Notes: generated by a model not told the origin, from the sequence alone. 64,000 nucleotides of DNA from Streptomyces klenkii (GCF_003626645.1 NZ_RBAM01000003.1:124001-188000); one strand, 5' to 3'. Positions 52,373 through 61,281 are shown, numbered from the stretch's first letter. Made by a program: numbers and translations.

Positions 52373-53023
52373 CTACTGCCCCTTCGCCGCCTTCTTCTCC
52401 TCGGCGTCCTCAATGACCGCCTCGGCGACCTGCTGCATCGACAGACGGCGGTCCATCGACGTCTTCTGAATCCAGCGGAACGCCGCCGGCTCGGTCAGCC
52501 CGTACTGCGTCTGAAGGATGCTCTTCGCCCGGTCCACCAGCTTCCGCGTCTCCAGCCGCTGCGAGAGGTCGGCGACCTCCTTCTCCAGAGCCTTCAGCTC
52601 CGTGAAGCGGGAGACGGCCATCTCGATGGCCGGGACGACGTCGCTCTTGCTGAACGGCTTCACCAGGTACGCCATGGCCCCGGCGTCCCGGGCCCGCTCG
52701 ACGAGATCGCGCTGGGAGAAGGCGGTCAGCATCAGGACCGGGGCGATCGAGTCCCGGGCGATCTGCTCGGCGGCGGAGATCCCGTCCAGGACGGGCATCT
52801 TCACATCGAGGATCACCAGGTCGGGCTTGTGCTCCCGGGCCAGCGCGACCGCGGTCTCACCGTCGCCCGCCTCGCCCACGACGGAGTAGCCCTCTTCCTC
52901 AAGCATCTCTTTGAGGTCGAGCCGGATCAGGGCCTCGTCCTCGGCGATCACCACGCGGGTGACGTGGGGAGGGGTGTGCGTCGGCTCGTCGTCGACGGGC
53001 GGCGTGGGCTCGGCGGCGGTCAC
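52373..53023 (-). CDS. ANTAR-domain response regulator
   Basis: A 216-residue antitermination-type response regulator (PdtaR-like). A receiver domain (about 22-140) has the acidic pocket E28/D29, phospho-acceptor D73 in VILDVKMP, LTAFS, and the lysine in LVKPFSK. A coiled linker leads to the ANTAR domain (about 155-205: RKLVDRAKSILQTQYGLTEPAAFRWIQKTSMDRRLSMQQVAEAVI) that binds dual hexaloop RNA hairpins to prevent termination. The partner histidine kinase is not in the window. GTG start at 53023 with GGAG upstream; divergent from tRNA-Leu. Confidence 0.94.
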   Translation of the reverse strand: MTAAEPTPPVDDEPTHTPPHVTRVVIAEDEALIRLDLKEMLEEEGYSVVGEAGDGETAVALAREHKPDLVILDVKMPVLDGISAAEQIARDSIAPVLMLTAFSQRDLVERARDAGAMAYLVKPFSKSDVVPAIEMAVSRFTELKALEKEVADLSQRLETRKLVDRAKSILQTQYGLTEPAAFRWIQKTSMDRRLSMQQVAEAVIEDAEEKKAAKGQ

Positions 53024-53116
53024 GGGTCTCCTCGTTCCAGGACAGGGTGCTGCTGCACGAGCCTACCCGCGCGACTTCCGCGGGCCCCACAAGGTAAGCT
53101 GACCGCGCCATGCCTG

Positions 53117-53199
53117 GCCGGGTTGGTGGAACGGTATACACGGAGGTCTCAAACACCTCTGCCTGAGAGGGCTTGCGGGTTCGAATCCCGCACCCGGCA
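53117..53199 (+). tRNA. tRNA-Leu (anticodon CAA)
   Basis: 83 nt class II tRNA without encoded CCA. Acceptor GCCGGGT pairs with ACCCGGC, discriminator A; anticodon stem GAGGT/ACCTC with loop CTCAAAC gives CAA (reads UUG); long variable arm and a GCGGG-TTCGAAT-CCCGC T-arm. A TAAGCT -10-like hexamer lies at 53095-53100. UUG is rare in Streptomyces, so this is a low-use tRNA. Confidence 0.95.
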
Positions 53200-53287
53200 C
53201 ATAGCTTCCGCTAAGCGGATCATCCCCTTCTCGTGAAGTTTGACCGCTTTCACTCCGTGCAGCCGTTCCATCGCGCACGGTTGTTCC

Positions 53288-54076
53288 ATGCAAATGCACG
53301 GCTCCAAGCTGCGTCAGAAGGCCCTGGACCTCATTGCCTCCGGCACGACGAACGCTGAGGTCTCCCGACGGCTGGGCATCCCCGTAGGCACAGTCAGCTA
53401 CTGGCTCCACATGGACCGGTCCAAGCGTGGGGAATGCCCGGGTCCCCACCGGCCCAAGTGTCCGCGGTGTGATGGCAGTGAGCTCGACGAGGCCGCCTAC
53501 TCGTACCTCCTCGGTCTCTACCTCGGCGACGGCCACATCAGCCAGCCCATCCAGCACCGGGTCCCCAACCTCATGATCACCTGTGACGAAGGCTGGCCCG
53601 GGCTCATGGACGCCTGCGAGGCCGCCATGCAAGCCGTGTTTCCCGACAACCGGGTATGCCGGGTCAGACGGACCGGCTGTCGCAACGTGAAGGTGTACTC
53701 CATGCACTTACCCTGCATGTTCCCCCAGCACGGCCCCGGCAAGAAGCATGACCGGAAGATCGCCCTGGAAGCCTGGCAGCAGGAGATCGTCGACGCGCAC
53801 CCGTGGGAGTTCATCCGCGGACTCATCCACTCCGACGGCTGCCGCATCACGAACTGGACCATTCGCCACGTCGGCGGGGAGCGCAAGCGCTACGAGTACA
53901 CGCGCTACTTCTTCACCAACAAGTCCGACGACATCCGGAAGCTCTTCTCAGACACCCTCGACAAGGTCGGCATCGAGTGGAAGATGACCCGGCGCGGGGC
54001 CGACCCTTTCAACATCTCCGTCGCCCGGCGTGACTCCGTCGCACTGATGGACCTCATCATCGGCCCGAAGCACTGA
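53288..54076 (+). CDS. Freestanding LAGLIDADG endonuclease-like protein with HTH
   Basis: A 262-residue protein. An N-terminal HTH (about 21-42, TNAEVSRRLGIPVGTVSYWL) is followed by a Cys cluster (C50, C58, C61) and two LAGLIDADG-like motifs, YLLGLYLGDGH (~73-83, D81) and EFIRGLIHSDGC (~174-185, D183), both keeping the acidic metal ligand. It is neither inside an intron nor an intein. It may be a domesticated regulator, like WhiA, or an active homing nuclease; the preserved aspartates favour DNA-cleaving potential (inference). It starts 89 bases after tRNA-Leu. ATG 53288 or 53294 are both possible. Confidence 0.75.
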   Translation: MQMHGSKLRQKALDLIASGTTNAEVSRRLGIPVGTVSYWLHMDRSKRGECPGPHRPKCPRCDGSELDEAAYSYLLGLYLGDGHISQPIQHRVPNLMITCDEGWPGLMDACEAAMQAVFPDNRVCRVRRTGCRNVKVYSMHLPCMFPQHGPGKKHDRKIALEAWQQEIVDAHPWEFIRGLIHSDGCRITNWTIRHVGGERKRYEYTRYFFTNKSDDIRKLFSDTLDKVGIEWKMTRRGADPFNISVARRDSVALMDLIIGPKH

Positions 54077-54087
54077 CGTAGTCGGCA

Positions 54088-55509
54088 CTACTCCTCACCA
54101 ATGTGGTGCACCCGCACCATATTCGTCGTGCCCGGCGTCGCCGGGGGCGAGCCCGCTGTGATGATCACCCGGTCCCCCTTCCGGCATCGGCCGATCCTCA
54201 GCAGGTACTCATCCACCTGGTCGACCATCTCGTCCGTCGTCTGGACCATCGGGCCCAGGAACGTCTCCACTCCCCACGTCAGGCTCAGCTGGGCCGCCGT
54301 TGACGCCTCCGGCGTGAACGCCAGGAGGGGGATCGGGGAGCGGTACCGGCTCAGGCGGCGGACCGTGTCGCCGGATTGGGTGAAGGCGACGAGGAACTTC
54401 GCTTCCAGGAAGTCACCCATCTCGGCGGCCGCACGCGCCACCGCGCCGCCCTGGGTGCGGGGCTTGCTCCGCTCGCTCAGGGGCGGGAGGCCCTTCGCGA
54501 GGAGGTCCTCCTCCGCCGCGGCGACGATGCGGCCCATGGTCTTGACCGTCTCGACGGGGTACTTGCCCACGCTCGTCTCGCCGCTGAGCATGACCGCGTC
54601 CGTGCCGTCGATGACGGCGTTGGCGACATCCGACGCCTCGGCGCGCGTGGGGCGGGAGGCGTCGATCATCGAGTCGAGCATCTGCGTGGCCACGATGACC
54701 GGCTTCGCGTTCCGCTTCGCGAGCTTGATGGCTCGCTTCTGGACGATCGGGACCGTTTCCAGCGGCATTTCGACGCCGAGGTCGCCGCGGGCGACCATGA
54801 TGCCGTCGAAGGCGGCGACGATGCCGTCGAGGTTCTCGACGGCCTGCGGCTTCTCGATCTTGGCGATGACGGGGCGGCGGCGGCCTTCCTCGTCCATGAC
54901 GCGGTGGACGTCGGCGACGTCGTCCGCGCTGCGGACGAAGGACAGGGCGATGATGTCGGCGCCGATGCCGAGGGCCCAGCGCAGGTCTTCGACGTCCTTG
55001 TCGGAGAGGGCGGGGACGGAGACGGCGACGCCGGGGAGGTTGAGGCCCTTGTGGTCGGAGACCATGCCGCCCTCGATGACGATGGTCCGCACGCGCGGGC
55101 CGTCGACCTCGGTGACCTCCAGGGTGACGCGGCCGTCGTCGACGAGGATGCGCTCGCCCCGGCTGACGTCGGCGGCGAGGCCGTCGTAGGTGGTGCCGCA
55201 GGTGTGGCGGTCGCCTTCGACGGGCTCGACGGTGATGGTGAATTCATCGCCGCGTTCAAGGAGTACGGGTCCTTCGCGGAAGCGGCCGAGGCGGATCTTC
55301 GGGCCTTGAAGGTCGGCGAGGACGCCGACGCTGCGGCCGGCTTCCTCGGCCGCCTTGCGTACGCGCTGGTAGCGGGCCTCGTGGTCGGCGTAGGTGCCGT
55401 GGCTGAGGTTGAAGCGGGCTACGTCCATGCCGGCGTCGACGAGTGCCTTGATCTGCTCGTACGAGTCGGTGGCGGGCCCGAGGGTGCAGACGATTTTTGC
55501 TCGGCGCAT
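54088..55509 (-). CDS. pyk: Pyruvate kinase
   Basis: Glycolytic enzyme converting phosphoenolpyruvate and ADP to pyruvate and ATP. The 473-residue length is normal. N-terminus MRRAKIVCTLGPATDS, FNLSHGTYADHE, the K+/Mg2+ site, catalytic VIAKIEKPQAVENLDGI, the substrate loop IMVARGDLGVEMPLETV and VATQMLDSMI are all present, with a complete C-terminal effector domain. Streptomyces commonly have two copies. It is convergent with the LAGLIDADG gene, only 11 bases from its stop. Confidence 0.97.
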   Translation of the reverse strand: MRRAKIVCTLGPATDSYEQIKALVDAGMDVARFNLSHGTYADHEARYQRVRKAAEEAGRSVGVLADLQGPKIRLGRFREGPVLLERGDEFTITVEPVEGDRHTCGTTYDGLAADVSRGERILVDDGRVTLEVTEVDGPRVRTIVIEGGMVSDHKGLNLPGVAVSVPALSDKDVEDLRWALGIGADIIALSFVRSADDVADVHRVMDEEGRRRPVIAKIEKPQAVENLDGIVAAFDGIMVARGDLGVEMPLETVPIVQKRAIKLAKRNAKPVIVATQMLDSMIDASRPTRAEASDVANAVIDGTDAVMLSGETSVGKYPVETVKTMGRIVAAAEEDLLAKGLPPLSERSKPRTQGGAVARAAAEMGDFLEAKFLVAFTQSGDTVRRLSRYRSPIPLLAFTPEASTAAQLSLTWGVETFLGPMVQTTDEMVDQVDEYLLRIGRCRKGDRVIITAGSPPATPGTTNMVRVHHIGEE

Positions 55510-55629
55510 GCTTCGACCTTATGACCTACCGGTGGGTAGTGGATCCGTCGCCGGCGACAGCCCAACGGCCTTTCGGTAAAAGGTTTTTGACAATGCATGA
55601 ACGTGCGGGTGCGCGCTCCGATGAGCGGT

Positions 55630-56307
55630 TCAGAGGCGGGGCGGCGTCATGGTGAAACGGGCGTTGACCTGGGCGTGGACGGTCTGGCGCTGGGGTTCGA
55701 GATCCAGTTCGGGTTCGGGTGCGGCTGCGGCTCCGTATCCGCCGCGGGCCATCCCGGGGTAGCCGATGTTCTCGGCGCCGTCGTCGGCGAGTTCCAGGAG
55801 GGCGGTGAGGCGGGCGCCGAGGGCGTCGGCGTATTCGCGGGCGCGCTGGACGGCTTCTTGTACGGCGAGGCGGCGGGCTTCGCGGTGTGCGGGTGAGTCG
55901 GGGCGGAGGGACCACCAGGGGCCGGTGATGCTGGTGAGGGGGAGGTCGGCGATGCGGGTGGTGAGTTCGCCGAGGACGGTGAAGTCGTTGAGGGTGGCGG
56001 TGAGGTGGACGCTGCCGTGGTAGGAGCGGACGCGCTCGTGGCGGCCTTTGTCGGCGAACTGGGGGGCCACCGTGATGAGGCCGGTTTCGAGTTTTTCGAC
56101 GGCGTCGCCGTAGGACTTGACGAGGTCGAGGGCCCGGGTGTTGCGGAGTGTGAGTTCTTCGAGGGTGGTGGTGCGGTCGGTGTTGCGTGCGGTGACGGCG
56201 ATGTGGATGTGGGCGATTTCGGGGTCGACTTCGAGGCGGGCTTCGCCGCGGACGGAGACGCGGGGGGTGTCGGGGGTGCCGTAGGGCAGGGGTGTGGATG
56301 CGGTCAT
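55630..56307 (-). CDS. SIMPL domain-containing protein
   Basis: A 225-residue SIMPL (DUF541) protein: VSVRGEARLEVDPEIAHIHIAVTARN, TLRNTRALDLVKSYGDAVEKLETGLI, and ARRLAVQEAVQRAREYADALGARL are family hallmarks. No signal peptide is seen at the chosen ATG (56307), unlike many exported relatives. Function is unclear; members occur in the envelope or cytoplasm. It is divergent from the Tat 5'-nucleotidase across 157 bases without a clear promoter. Confidence 0.88.
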   Translation of the reverse strand: MTASTPLPYGTPDTPRVSVRGEARLEVDPEIAHIHIAVTARNTDRTTTLEELTLRNTRALDLVKSYGDAVEKLETGLITVAPQFADKGRHERVRSYHGSVHLTATLNDFTVLGELTTRIADLPLTSITGPWWSLRPDSPAHREARRLAVQEAVQRAREYADALGARLTALLELADDGAENIGYPGMARGGYGAAAAPEPELDLEPQRQTVHAQVNARFTMTPPRL

Positions 56308-56464
56308 GTGGTCAGTGTGGCCTCTCGTTGCTCGGGGTGGGGTTACTGGGGAGTCACCGGATCGCAACCTTGGGAGGGTGTCGCGTTGCGGGGCGGGCGG
56401 GTCAGAATCTACGCGCGTTGTGAGCATGTCAGCGCTGTCAGCTTTGCGACTTTGGGGAGAAGAA

Positions 56465-58279
56465 GTGCCGCTGAACCGGAGGAATTTTCTGGAGCGTACT
56501 GCCGCGACGGGCGCGGGGGTCGCGCTCGTGGGGGCGGTGGGTGCCGGGTCGGCCGAGGCGCAGGGGGTGGATGCGGGTCTCGTGGGTGGCCGGGGGAAGC
56601 GGAAGTATTCCTTCACCGTGATGGGGACGACGGATCTGCACGGGAACGTCTTCAACTGGGATTACTTCACTGACGCCGAGTTCGATGACAAGGCACACAA
56701 TGACGTGGGCCTGGCGAAGATCTCGACGCTGGTGAATCAGGTGCGGTCGGAGAAGGGGCGCCGGAACACCCTGCTGATCGATGCGGGTGACACGATTCAG
56801 GGCACCCAGTTGTCGTACTACTACGCCAAGGTGGATCCGATCACCAAGGCGCACGGTCCGGTGCATCCGATGGCGCAGGCGATGAATGCGATCGGGTATG
56901 ACGCGGCGGCGCTGGGGAATCACGAGTTCAATTACGGTATTCCGGTGCTGCGGAAGTTCGAGGAGCAGTGTGATTTTCCGCTGCTGGGGGCGAATGCGCT
57001 GGATGCGAAGTCGCTGCGGCCGGCTTTTGCTCCGTATGTGATGAAGCGGGTGTGTACGCCGTTCGGTCGTGATGTGAAGGTGGCGATTCTGGGACTGACG
57101 AATCCGGGTATTGCGATCTGGGACAAGGCGAATGTCCAGGGGAAGATGGTGTTCCCGGGTCTGGAGGAGCAGGCGGCGAAGTGGGTGCCGCGGCTGCGTT
57201 CGATGGGTGCGGACGTGGTGATTGTTTCTGCGCATTCGGGTTCGAGCGGGACGTCTTCGTACGGTGATCAGCTGCCGTACATCGAGAATGCGGCGGCGTT
57301 GGTGGCGGAGCAGGTGCCGGGGATCGACGCGATTCTGGTGGGGCACGCGCACACGGAGATCCCGGAGTACCGGGTGGCGAACAAGAAGACGGGCAAGCAG
57401 GTGGTGTTGTCCGAGCCGCTGAAGTGGGGGCAGCGGCTGACGCTGTTCGACTTCGGGCTGGTGTGGGAGCGGGGCCGCTGGCAGGTGGAGTCGGTGTCGG
57501 CGAAGGTTCTGAACTCGAACACCGTGCCGGAGGACAAGAAGATCACTCGGCTGCTGCGTGATGAGCACGAGAAGGTCGTGGCGTATGTCAATCAGGTGAT
57601 CGGTACGTCTACGGCGGCGATGAGCGCGGCCGAGGCGGCGTACAAGGACACTCCGATCATCGACTTCATCAACCATGTGCAGAAGGAGACGGTGAAGGCG
57701 GCGCTGGCGGGGACGGCGTACGCGGCGCTGCCGGTGCTGTCGCAGGCATCGTGCTTCTCGCGGACGGCGTCGGTGCCGGCGGGCAAGGTGTCGATCCGGC
57801 AGGTGGCGGGGCTGTATCCGTTCGAGAACACGCTGGAGGCCCGGGTGCTGACGGGTGCGCAGCTGCGGGAGTATCTGGAGTTCTCGGCGCATTATTACGT
57901 GCGGACGGCGGCCGGTGTTCCGGTGGATCCGGCGAAGCTGACGAATGCGGAGAGCATTCCGGATTACAACTATGACGTGGTCAGCGGCCTCTCGTACGAG
58001 ATCGACATCGCGAAGGCGCCGGGGGCGCGGGTCGCGAAGCTGATGTTCGACGGGAAGCCGCTGGATGACGCGGCCGAGTTCGTCCTGGCGGTGAACAATT
58101 ACCGGGCCAGCGGTGGGGGGAATTTCCCGCACGTGGCGCGGGCGAAGCAGGTGTGGGCCAACTCGGAGGAGATTCGTAACACGATCATTTCCTGGGTGAA
58201 GGCGCAGGGGTCGATCGATGTGGAGCGGTTCGCGTCAGTGGACTGGAAGCTGACGCGGGATGGTGCGCCGGTCTTCTGA
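56465..58279 (+). CDS. Tat-exported 5'-nucleotidase / 2',3'-cyclic phosphodiesterase
   Basis: A 604-residue extracellular nucleotidase. The twin-arginine signal LNRRNFLERTAATGAGVALVG opens the protein. The calcineurin-like domain has VMGTTDLHGNVFNWDYF, IDAGDTIQGTQLSYYY, LGNHEFNYG, VSAHSG and VGHAHTEIP as the dimetal ligands; the C-terminal 5'-nucleotidase domain (about 395-590) has LYPFENTLEARVLTGAQLREYLE and NYRASGGGNFP. GTG at 56465 follows GGGGAGAAGAA. Codons include TTT, ATT and AAT more often than the neighbours. Its last 45 bases overlap the 3' end of the opposite hydroxylase gene. Confidence 0.92.
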   Translation: MPLNRRNFLERTAATGAGVALVGAVGAGSAEAQGVDAGLVGGRGKRKYSFTVMGTTDLHGNVFNWDYFTDAEFDDKAHNDVGLAKISTLVNQVRSEKGRRNTLLIDAGDTIQGTQLSYYYAKVDPITKAHGPVHPMAQAMNAIGYDAAALGNHEFNYGIPVLRKFEEQCDFPLLGANALDAKSLRPAFAPYVMKRVCTPFGRDVKVAILGLTNPGIAIWDKANVQGKMVFPGLEEQAAKWVPRLRSMGADVVIVSAHSGSSGTSSYGDQLPYIENAAALVAEQVPGIDAILVGHAHTEIPEYRVANKKTGKQVVLSEPLKWGQRLTLFDFGLVWERGRWQVESVSAKVLNSNTVPEDKKITRLLRDEHEKVVAYVNQVIGTSTAAMSAAEAAYKDTPIIDFINHVQKETVKAALAGTAYAALPVLSQASCFSRTASVPAGKVSIRQVAGLYPFENTLEARVLTGAQLREYLEFSAHYYVRTAAGVPVDPAKLTNAESIPDYNYDVVSGLSYEIDIAKAPGARVAKLMFDGKPLDDAAEFVLAVNNYRASGGGNFPHVARAKQVWANSEEIRNTIISWVKAQGSIDVERFASVDWKLTRDGAPVF

Positions 58280-59755
58280 TCCGGTGTTGCGGGGTCGTGG
58301 TTGAGTCCGCGGTTCCAGGCCGAATGTGGTGAAGGCGGTCCGCTCCGGGAGGGGGTAGGCCGCCTTTCCTGTGATGGCGTTGAGGATGGTGGCGCTGCGC
58401 CAGGCGGCGAGGCCGAGGTCGGGGGTGCCGACGCCGTGGGTGTGGCGTTCGGCGTTCTGGACGTGGATGGCGCCGCGGACGAGGGGGTCGAGGACGAGGC
58501 GGTGGTTCTCGTCGATGCGGGGGCGTTCGCTGTGGTCGCGGCGGATGTAGGGGTCGAGGGCGGCGAGGAGGGTGTCGACGGGGCGTTCGCGGTAGCCGGT
58601 GGCGAGGATGACGGCGTCGGTGGTGATGCGGGAGCGGGTGCCTTGCTGGGCGTGTTCGAGGTGGAGTTCGACGCGGGTGGTGCCGACGCGGCCGGCGGTG
58701 CGGACGAAGACGCCGGGGGTGAGGACGGTGTCGGGCCAGCCGCCGTGGAGGCTGCGGCGGTAGAGCTCGTCGTGGATGTCGGCGAGGGTTTCGGTGGCGA
58801 TGCCTTTGTGGAGCTGCCATTGCTGGGGCAGGAGTTGGTTGCGTACGGCTTCGGGGAGGGCGTGGAAGTAGCGGGTGTAGTCGGGGGTGAATTGTTCGAG
58901 GCCGAGTTTGCTGTATTCCATGGGGGCGAATGCGGGGGTGCGGGCGAGCCAGTGGAGTTTTTCGCGGCCGGCGGGGCGGTTGCGGAGGAGGTCGAGGAAG
59001 ACTTCGGCGCCGGATTGGCCGGAGCCGATGACGGTGATGTGTTCGGCGGCGAGGAGGCGTTCGCGGTGGTCGAGGTAGTCGGCGGAGTGGATGACGGGGA
59101 CGGCGGGGGCGTCGACGAGGGGGCGTAGGGGGTCGGGGACGTGGGGGGCGGTGCCGACGCCGAGGACGAGGTTGCGGGTGTAGGTGCGGCCGAGGGCTTC
59201 GGCTTCGCCGTCGGAGTCGAGCTGGGTGAAGTCGATTTCGAAGAGGCTGCGTTCGGGGTTCCAGCGGATGGCGTCGATCTGGTGGCCGAAGTGGAGGCCG
59301 GGGAGGTGCTGGCTGACCCAGCGGCAGTAGGCGTCGTATTCGGCGCGCTGGATGTGGAAGCGCTCGGCGAAGTAGAAGGGGTAGAGGCGTTCGCGTGATT
59401 TGAGGTAGTTGAGGAAGCTCCAGGGGCTGGTGGGGTCGGCGAGGGTGACGAGGTCGGCGAGGAAGGGGACCTGGAGGGTGGTGCCGTCGATGAGCAGGCC
59501 GGCGTGCCAGCGGAAGGTGTGGTTCTGGTCGTAGCAGGCGGTGCGGAGGCCGGGGATGCCGTGGGCGAGGGCGGCGAGGGAGAGGTTGAAGGGGCCGATG
59601 CCGATGCCGGCGATGTCGAGCGGCTGGTCGGGGGTGGTCTGGGGGGCTTCGGCGGGCGAGGGGGGCGTCTGGGCCCGGGGGCCCGGGTCGGGCTGGGGCG
59701 GCGGGGTGCCGGGGGTGTTCTCCGGGGGGTTGTTGGGGGGTGGCGGGGTCTTCAT
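58235..59755 (-). CDS. Lysine/cadaverine N-hydroxylase, DesB-like
   Basis: A 506-residue flavin N-hydroxylating monooxygenase of siderophore synthesis. A ~45-residue Pro-rich N-terminal extension precedes the FAD loop GIGIGPFNLSLAALAHG, then DQNHTFRWHAGLLIDGTTLQVPFLADLVTL, the NADPH loop VIGSGQSGAEVFLDLL, and VILATGYRE. Together with the DesA-like decarboxylase, to which it is coupled by an ATGA overlap, it should convert lysine to N-hydroxycadaverine, the desferrioxamine building block. The acyltransferase (DesC) and synthetase (DesD) that normally follow are absent; the next gene is convergent. Confidence 0.88.
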   Translation of the reverse strand: MKTPPPPNNPPENTPGTPPPQPDPGPRAQTPPSPAEAPQTTPDQPLDIAGIGIGPFNLSLAALAHGIPGLRTACYDQNHTFRWHAGLLIDGTTLQVPFLADLVTLADPTSPWSFLNYLKSRERLYPFYFAERFHIQRAEYDAYCRWVSQHLPGLHFGHQIDAIRWNPERSLFEIDFTQLDSDGEAEALGRTYTRNLVLGVGTAPHVPDPLRPLVDAPAVPVIHSADYLDHRERLLAAEHITVIGSGQSGAEVFLDLLRNRPAGREKLHWLARTPAFAPMEYSKLGLEQFTPDYTRYFHALPEAVRNQLLPQQWQLHKGIATETLADIHDELYRRSLHGGWPDTVLTPGVFVRTAGRVGTTRVELHLEHAQQGTRSRITTDAVILATGYRERPVDTLLAALDPYIRRDHSERPRIDENHRLVLDPLVRGAIHVQNAERHTHGVGTPDLGLAAWRSATILNAITGKAAYPLPERTAFTTFGLEPRTQPRPRNTGSEDRRTIPRQLPVH

Positions 59756-61281
59756 CGGCGTACCTGGCCTTCCACGAGGGTGAGGAGTGTGCGGAGGTCG
59801 TCGGGGGTGGTGTGGGGGTTGAGGAGGGTGGCCTTGAGCCAGAGGCCTTCGGGGGTGGTGGTGCGGCCGAGGACGGCGTGGCCGTGGTGGAGGAGGGTGC
59901 GCCGGAGTGCGGCGGTGGTGCGGTCGTCGGTGCCGGTGGGGCGGAAGAGGACGGTGCTGAGGGTGGGGCGTGCGTGGAGGTCGAAGGAGGGGTGGGCCTC
60001 GATGAGGTCGGCGAGGTGCTGTGCGGCGGTGCAGACGCGCTCGACCAGGTCGCCGATGCCGCGGCGGCCGAGGGCGCGGAGGGTGACGGCGATCTTGAGG
60101 ATGTCGGGGCGGCGGGTGGTGCGCAGGGAGCGGCCGAGGAGGTCGGGGAGGCCGGCGCGGGTGTCGTCGGGGGCGTTGAGGTATTCGGCGTGGTGGGCGA
60201 GGGGGGTGAGGGCGGTGGTGTCGGGGACGGCGAGGAGGCCGGCGGCGACGGGCTGCCAGCCGAGTTTGTGGAGGTCGATCGCGATGGTGTGGGCCTGGTC
60301 GAGGCCGTCGAGGGCGGGGCGGAGGGTGTCGCTGAAGAGGAGCGGGCCGCCGTAGGAGGCGTCGGCGTGGAGGCGGGCGCCGTGGGTGCGGCAGAGCTCG
60401 GCGACGGCGGGCAGGGGGTCGATGCGGCCGGTGTCGGTGGTGCCGGCGGTGGCGATGACGAGGGTGGGGGCGCCGGTGGCGGTGAGCTCGGTGAGTGCTG
60501 TGCGGAGGGTGGCGGGGTCGAGGACGCCGGTGGGGGTGGGGAGGGTGAGGGGGGCGGGGAGGCCGAGGAGCCAGGCGGCGCGGTGGATGCTGTGGTGGGC
60601 GTTGGCGCCGCAGACGACGCGGAGGGGCGCGGGGGCGCGGCCCTCGGCCTGCTCTTTGGCTGCTTCCCCGGCTTCTCCGGCCGCCTCTCCGGCCGCCTCT
60701 CCGGCCGCCTCCCCGGCTGCTTCCCGGGCCGCCTCTCTGGCCAGGAGCAGGGCGAGCTGGTTGGACTCGGTGCCGCCGGTGGTCACCAGGGCGTCCGCGG
60801 AGGGGCGTCCGGGGTAGGCGAGGGCGGCCAGGGCGCGGGTGGTGAGGGTTTCGAGGGCGGTGGCCGCCGGGGCCTGGTCCCAGGAGTCGAGGGAGGGGTT
60901 GAGGGACGCGGCCGCGAGGTCGGCCGCGGCGGCCAGGGCCAGCGGCGGGCAGTGGAGGTGTGCGGCGCAGTGGGGGTGTGCGGGGTCGGCGGCGCCTTCG
61001 GCGAGGGCGCTGACGAGGGTGTGGAGGGCTTCGTGGGCGCCGGTGCCGGTCTCTGGGAGGGCGGGGGCGGCCAGGGCGCGCAGGCGGGCGGTGACGGCTT
61101 CGGGGCCGCCGGCCGGGAAGGGGCCCGCGCGGGTGGCGGCGCCCTGGGCGAGGGCGTCGAGGGTGGTGTCCAGGAGGGGGTGGAGGGCGTGCGGGCCGTG
61201 GGATCCGCCGGCGAGTGGGACAGGGGTGTCCTCGGGGGCCTCGCGGGGTGAGGCGACGGTGGGGCCGGCGGACGCAGGCAT
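59752..61281 (-). CDS. PLP-dependent lysine decarboxylase, DesA-like
   Basis: A 509-residue group II PLP decarboxylase. Seen are LVTTGGTESNQLALLLAR, CGANAHHSIHRAAWLLGL, IATAGTTDTGRIDPL, LHADASYGGPLLF and the PLP lysine in IDLHKLGWQPVAAG. The best fit is DesA, making cadaverine from lysine. A run of about nine Glu-Ala-Ala-Gly-type repeats (about residues 180-208) from a 12-bp DNA repeat is inserted in a surface loop. The ATG at 61281 has AGGGG upstream. No DmdR-type iron box could be recognised in the upstream region. Confidence 0.87.
   Translation of the reverse strand: MPASAGPTVASPREAPEDTPVPLAGGSHGPHALHPLLDTTLDALAQGAATRAGPFPAGGPEAVTARLRALAAPALPETGTGAHEALHTLVSALAEGAADPAHPHCAAHLHCPPLALAAAADLAAASLNPSLDSWDQAPAATALETLTTRALAALAYPGRPSADALVTTGGTESNQLALLLAREAAREAAGEAAGEAAGEAAGEAGEAAKEQAEGRAPAPLRVVCGANAHHSIHRAAWLLGLPAPLTLPTPTGVLDPATLRTALTELTATGAPTLVIATAGTTDTGRIDPLPAVAELCRTHGARLHADASYGGPLLFSDTLRPALDGLDQAHTIAIDLHKLGWQPVAAGLLAVPDTTALTPLAHHAEYLNAPDDTRAGLPDLLGRSLRTTRRPDILKIAVTLRALGRRGIGDLVERVCTAAQHLADLIEAHPSFDLHARPTLSTVLFRPTGTDDRTTAALRRTLLHHGHAVLGRTTTPEGLWLKATLLNPHTTPDDLRTLLTLVEGQVRR
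60679..60738 (-). repeat. 12-bp tandem repeat inside the DesA-like gene
   Basis: Five units of GGCCGCCTCTCC type (two exact, three with changes) in frame; minus-strand translation gives repeated GEAA. A partial unit stands at 60670-60678. A copy-number-variable loop is possible. Confidence 0.8.

Noticed and set aside
53117..54087. Integrated element at tRNA-Leu
   Set aside because: No integrase, no repeat of the tRNA 3' end downstream, and the next genes (pyk, SIMPL) are core genes.
55575..55600. Rho-independent terminator with T-run upstream of pyk
   Set aside because: Stem of five base pairs only and in the wrong orientation for the flanking genes; left uncalled.
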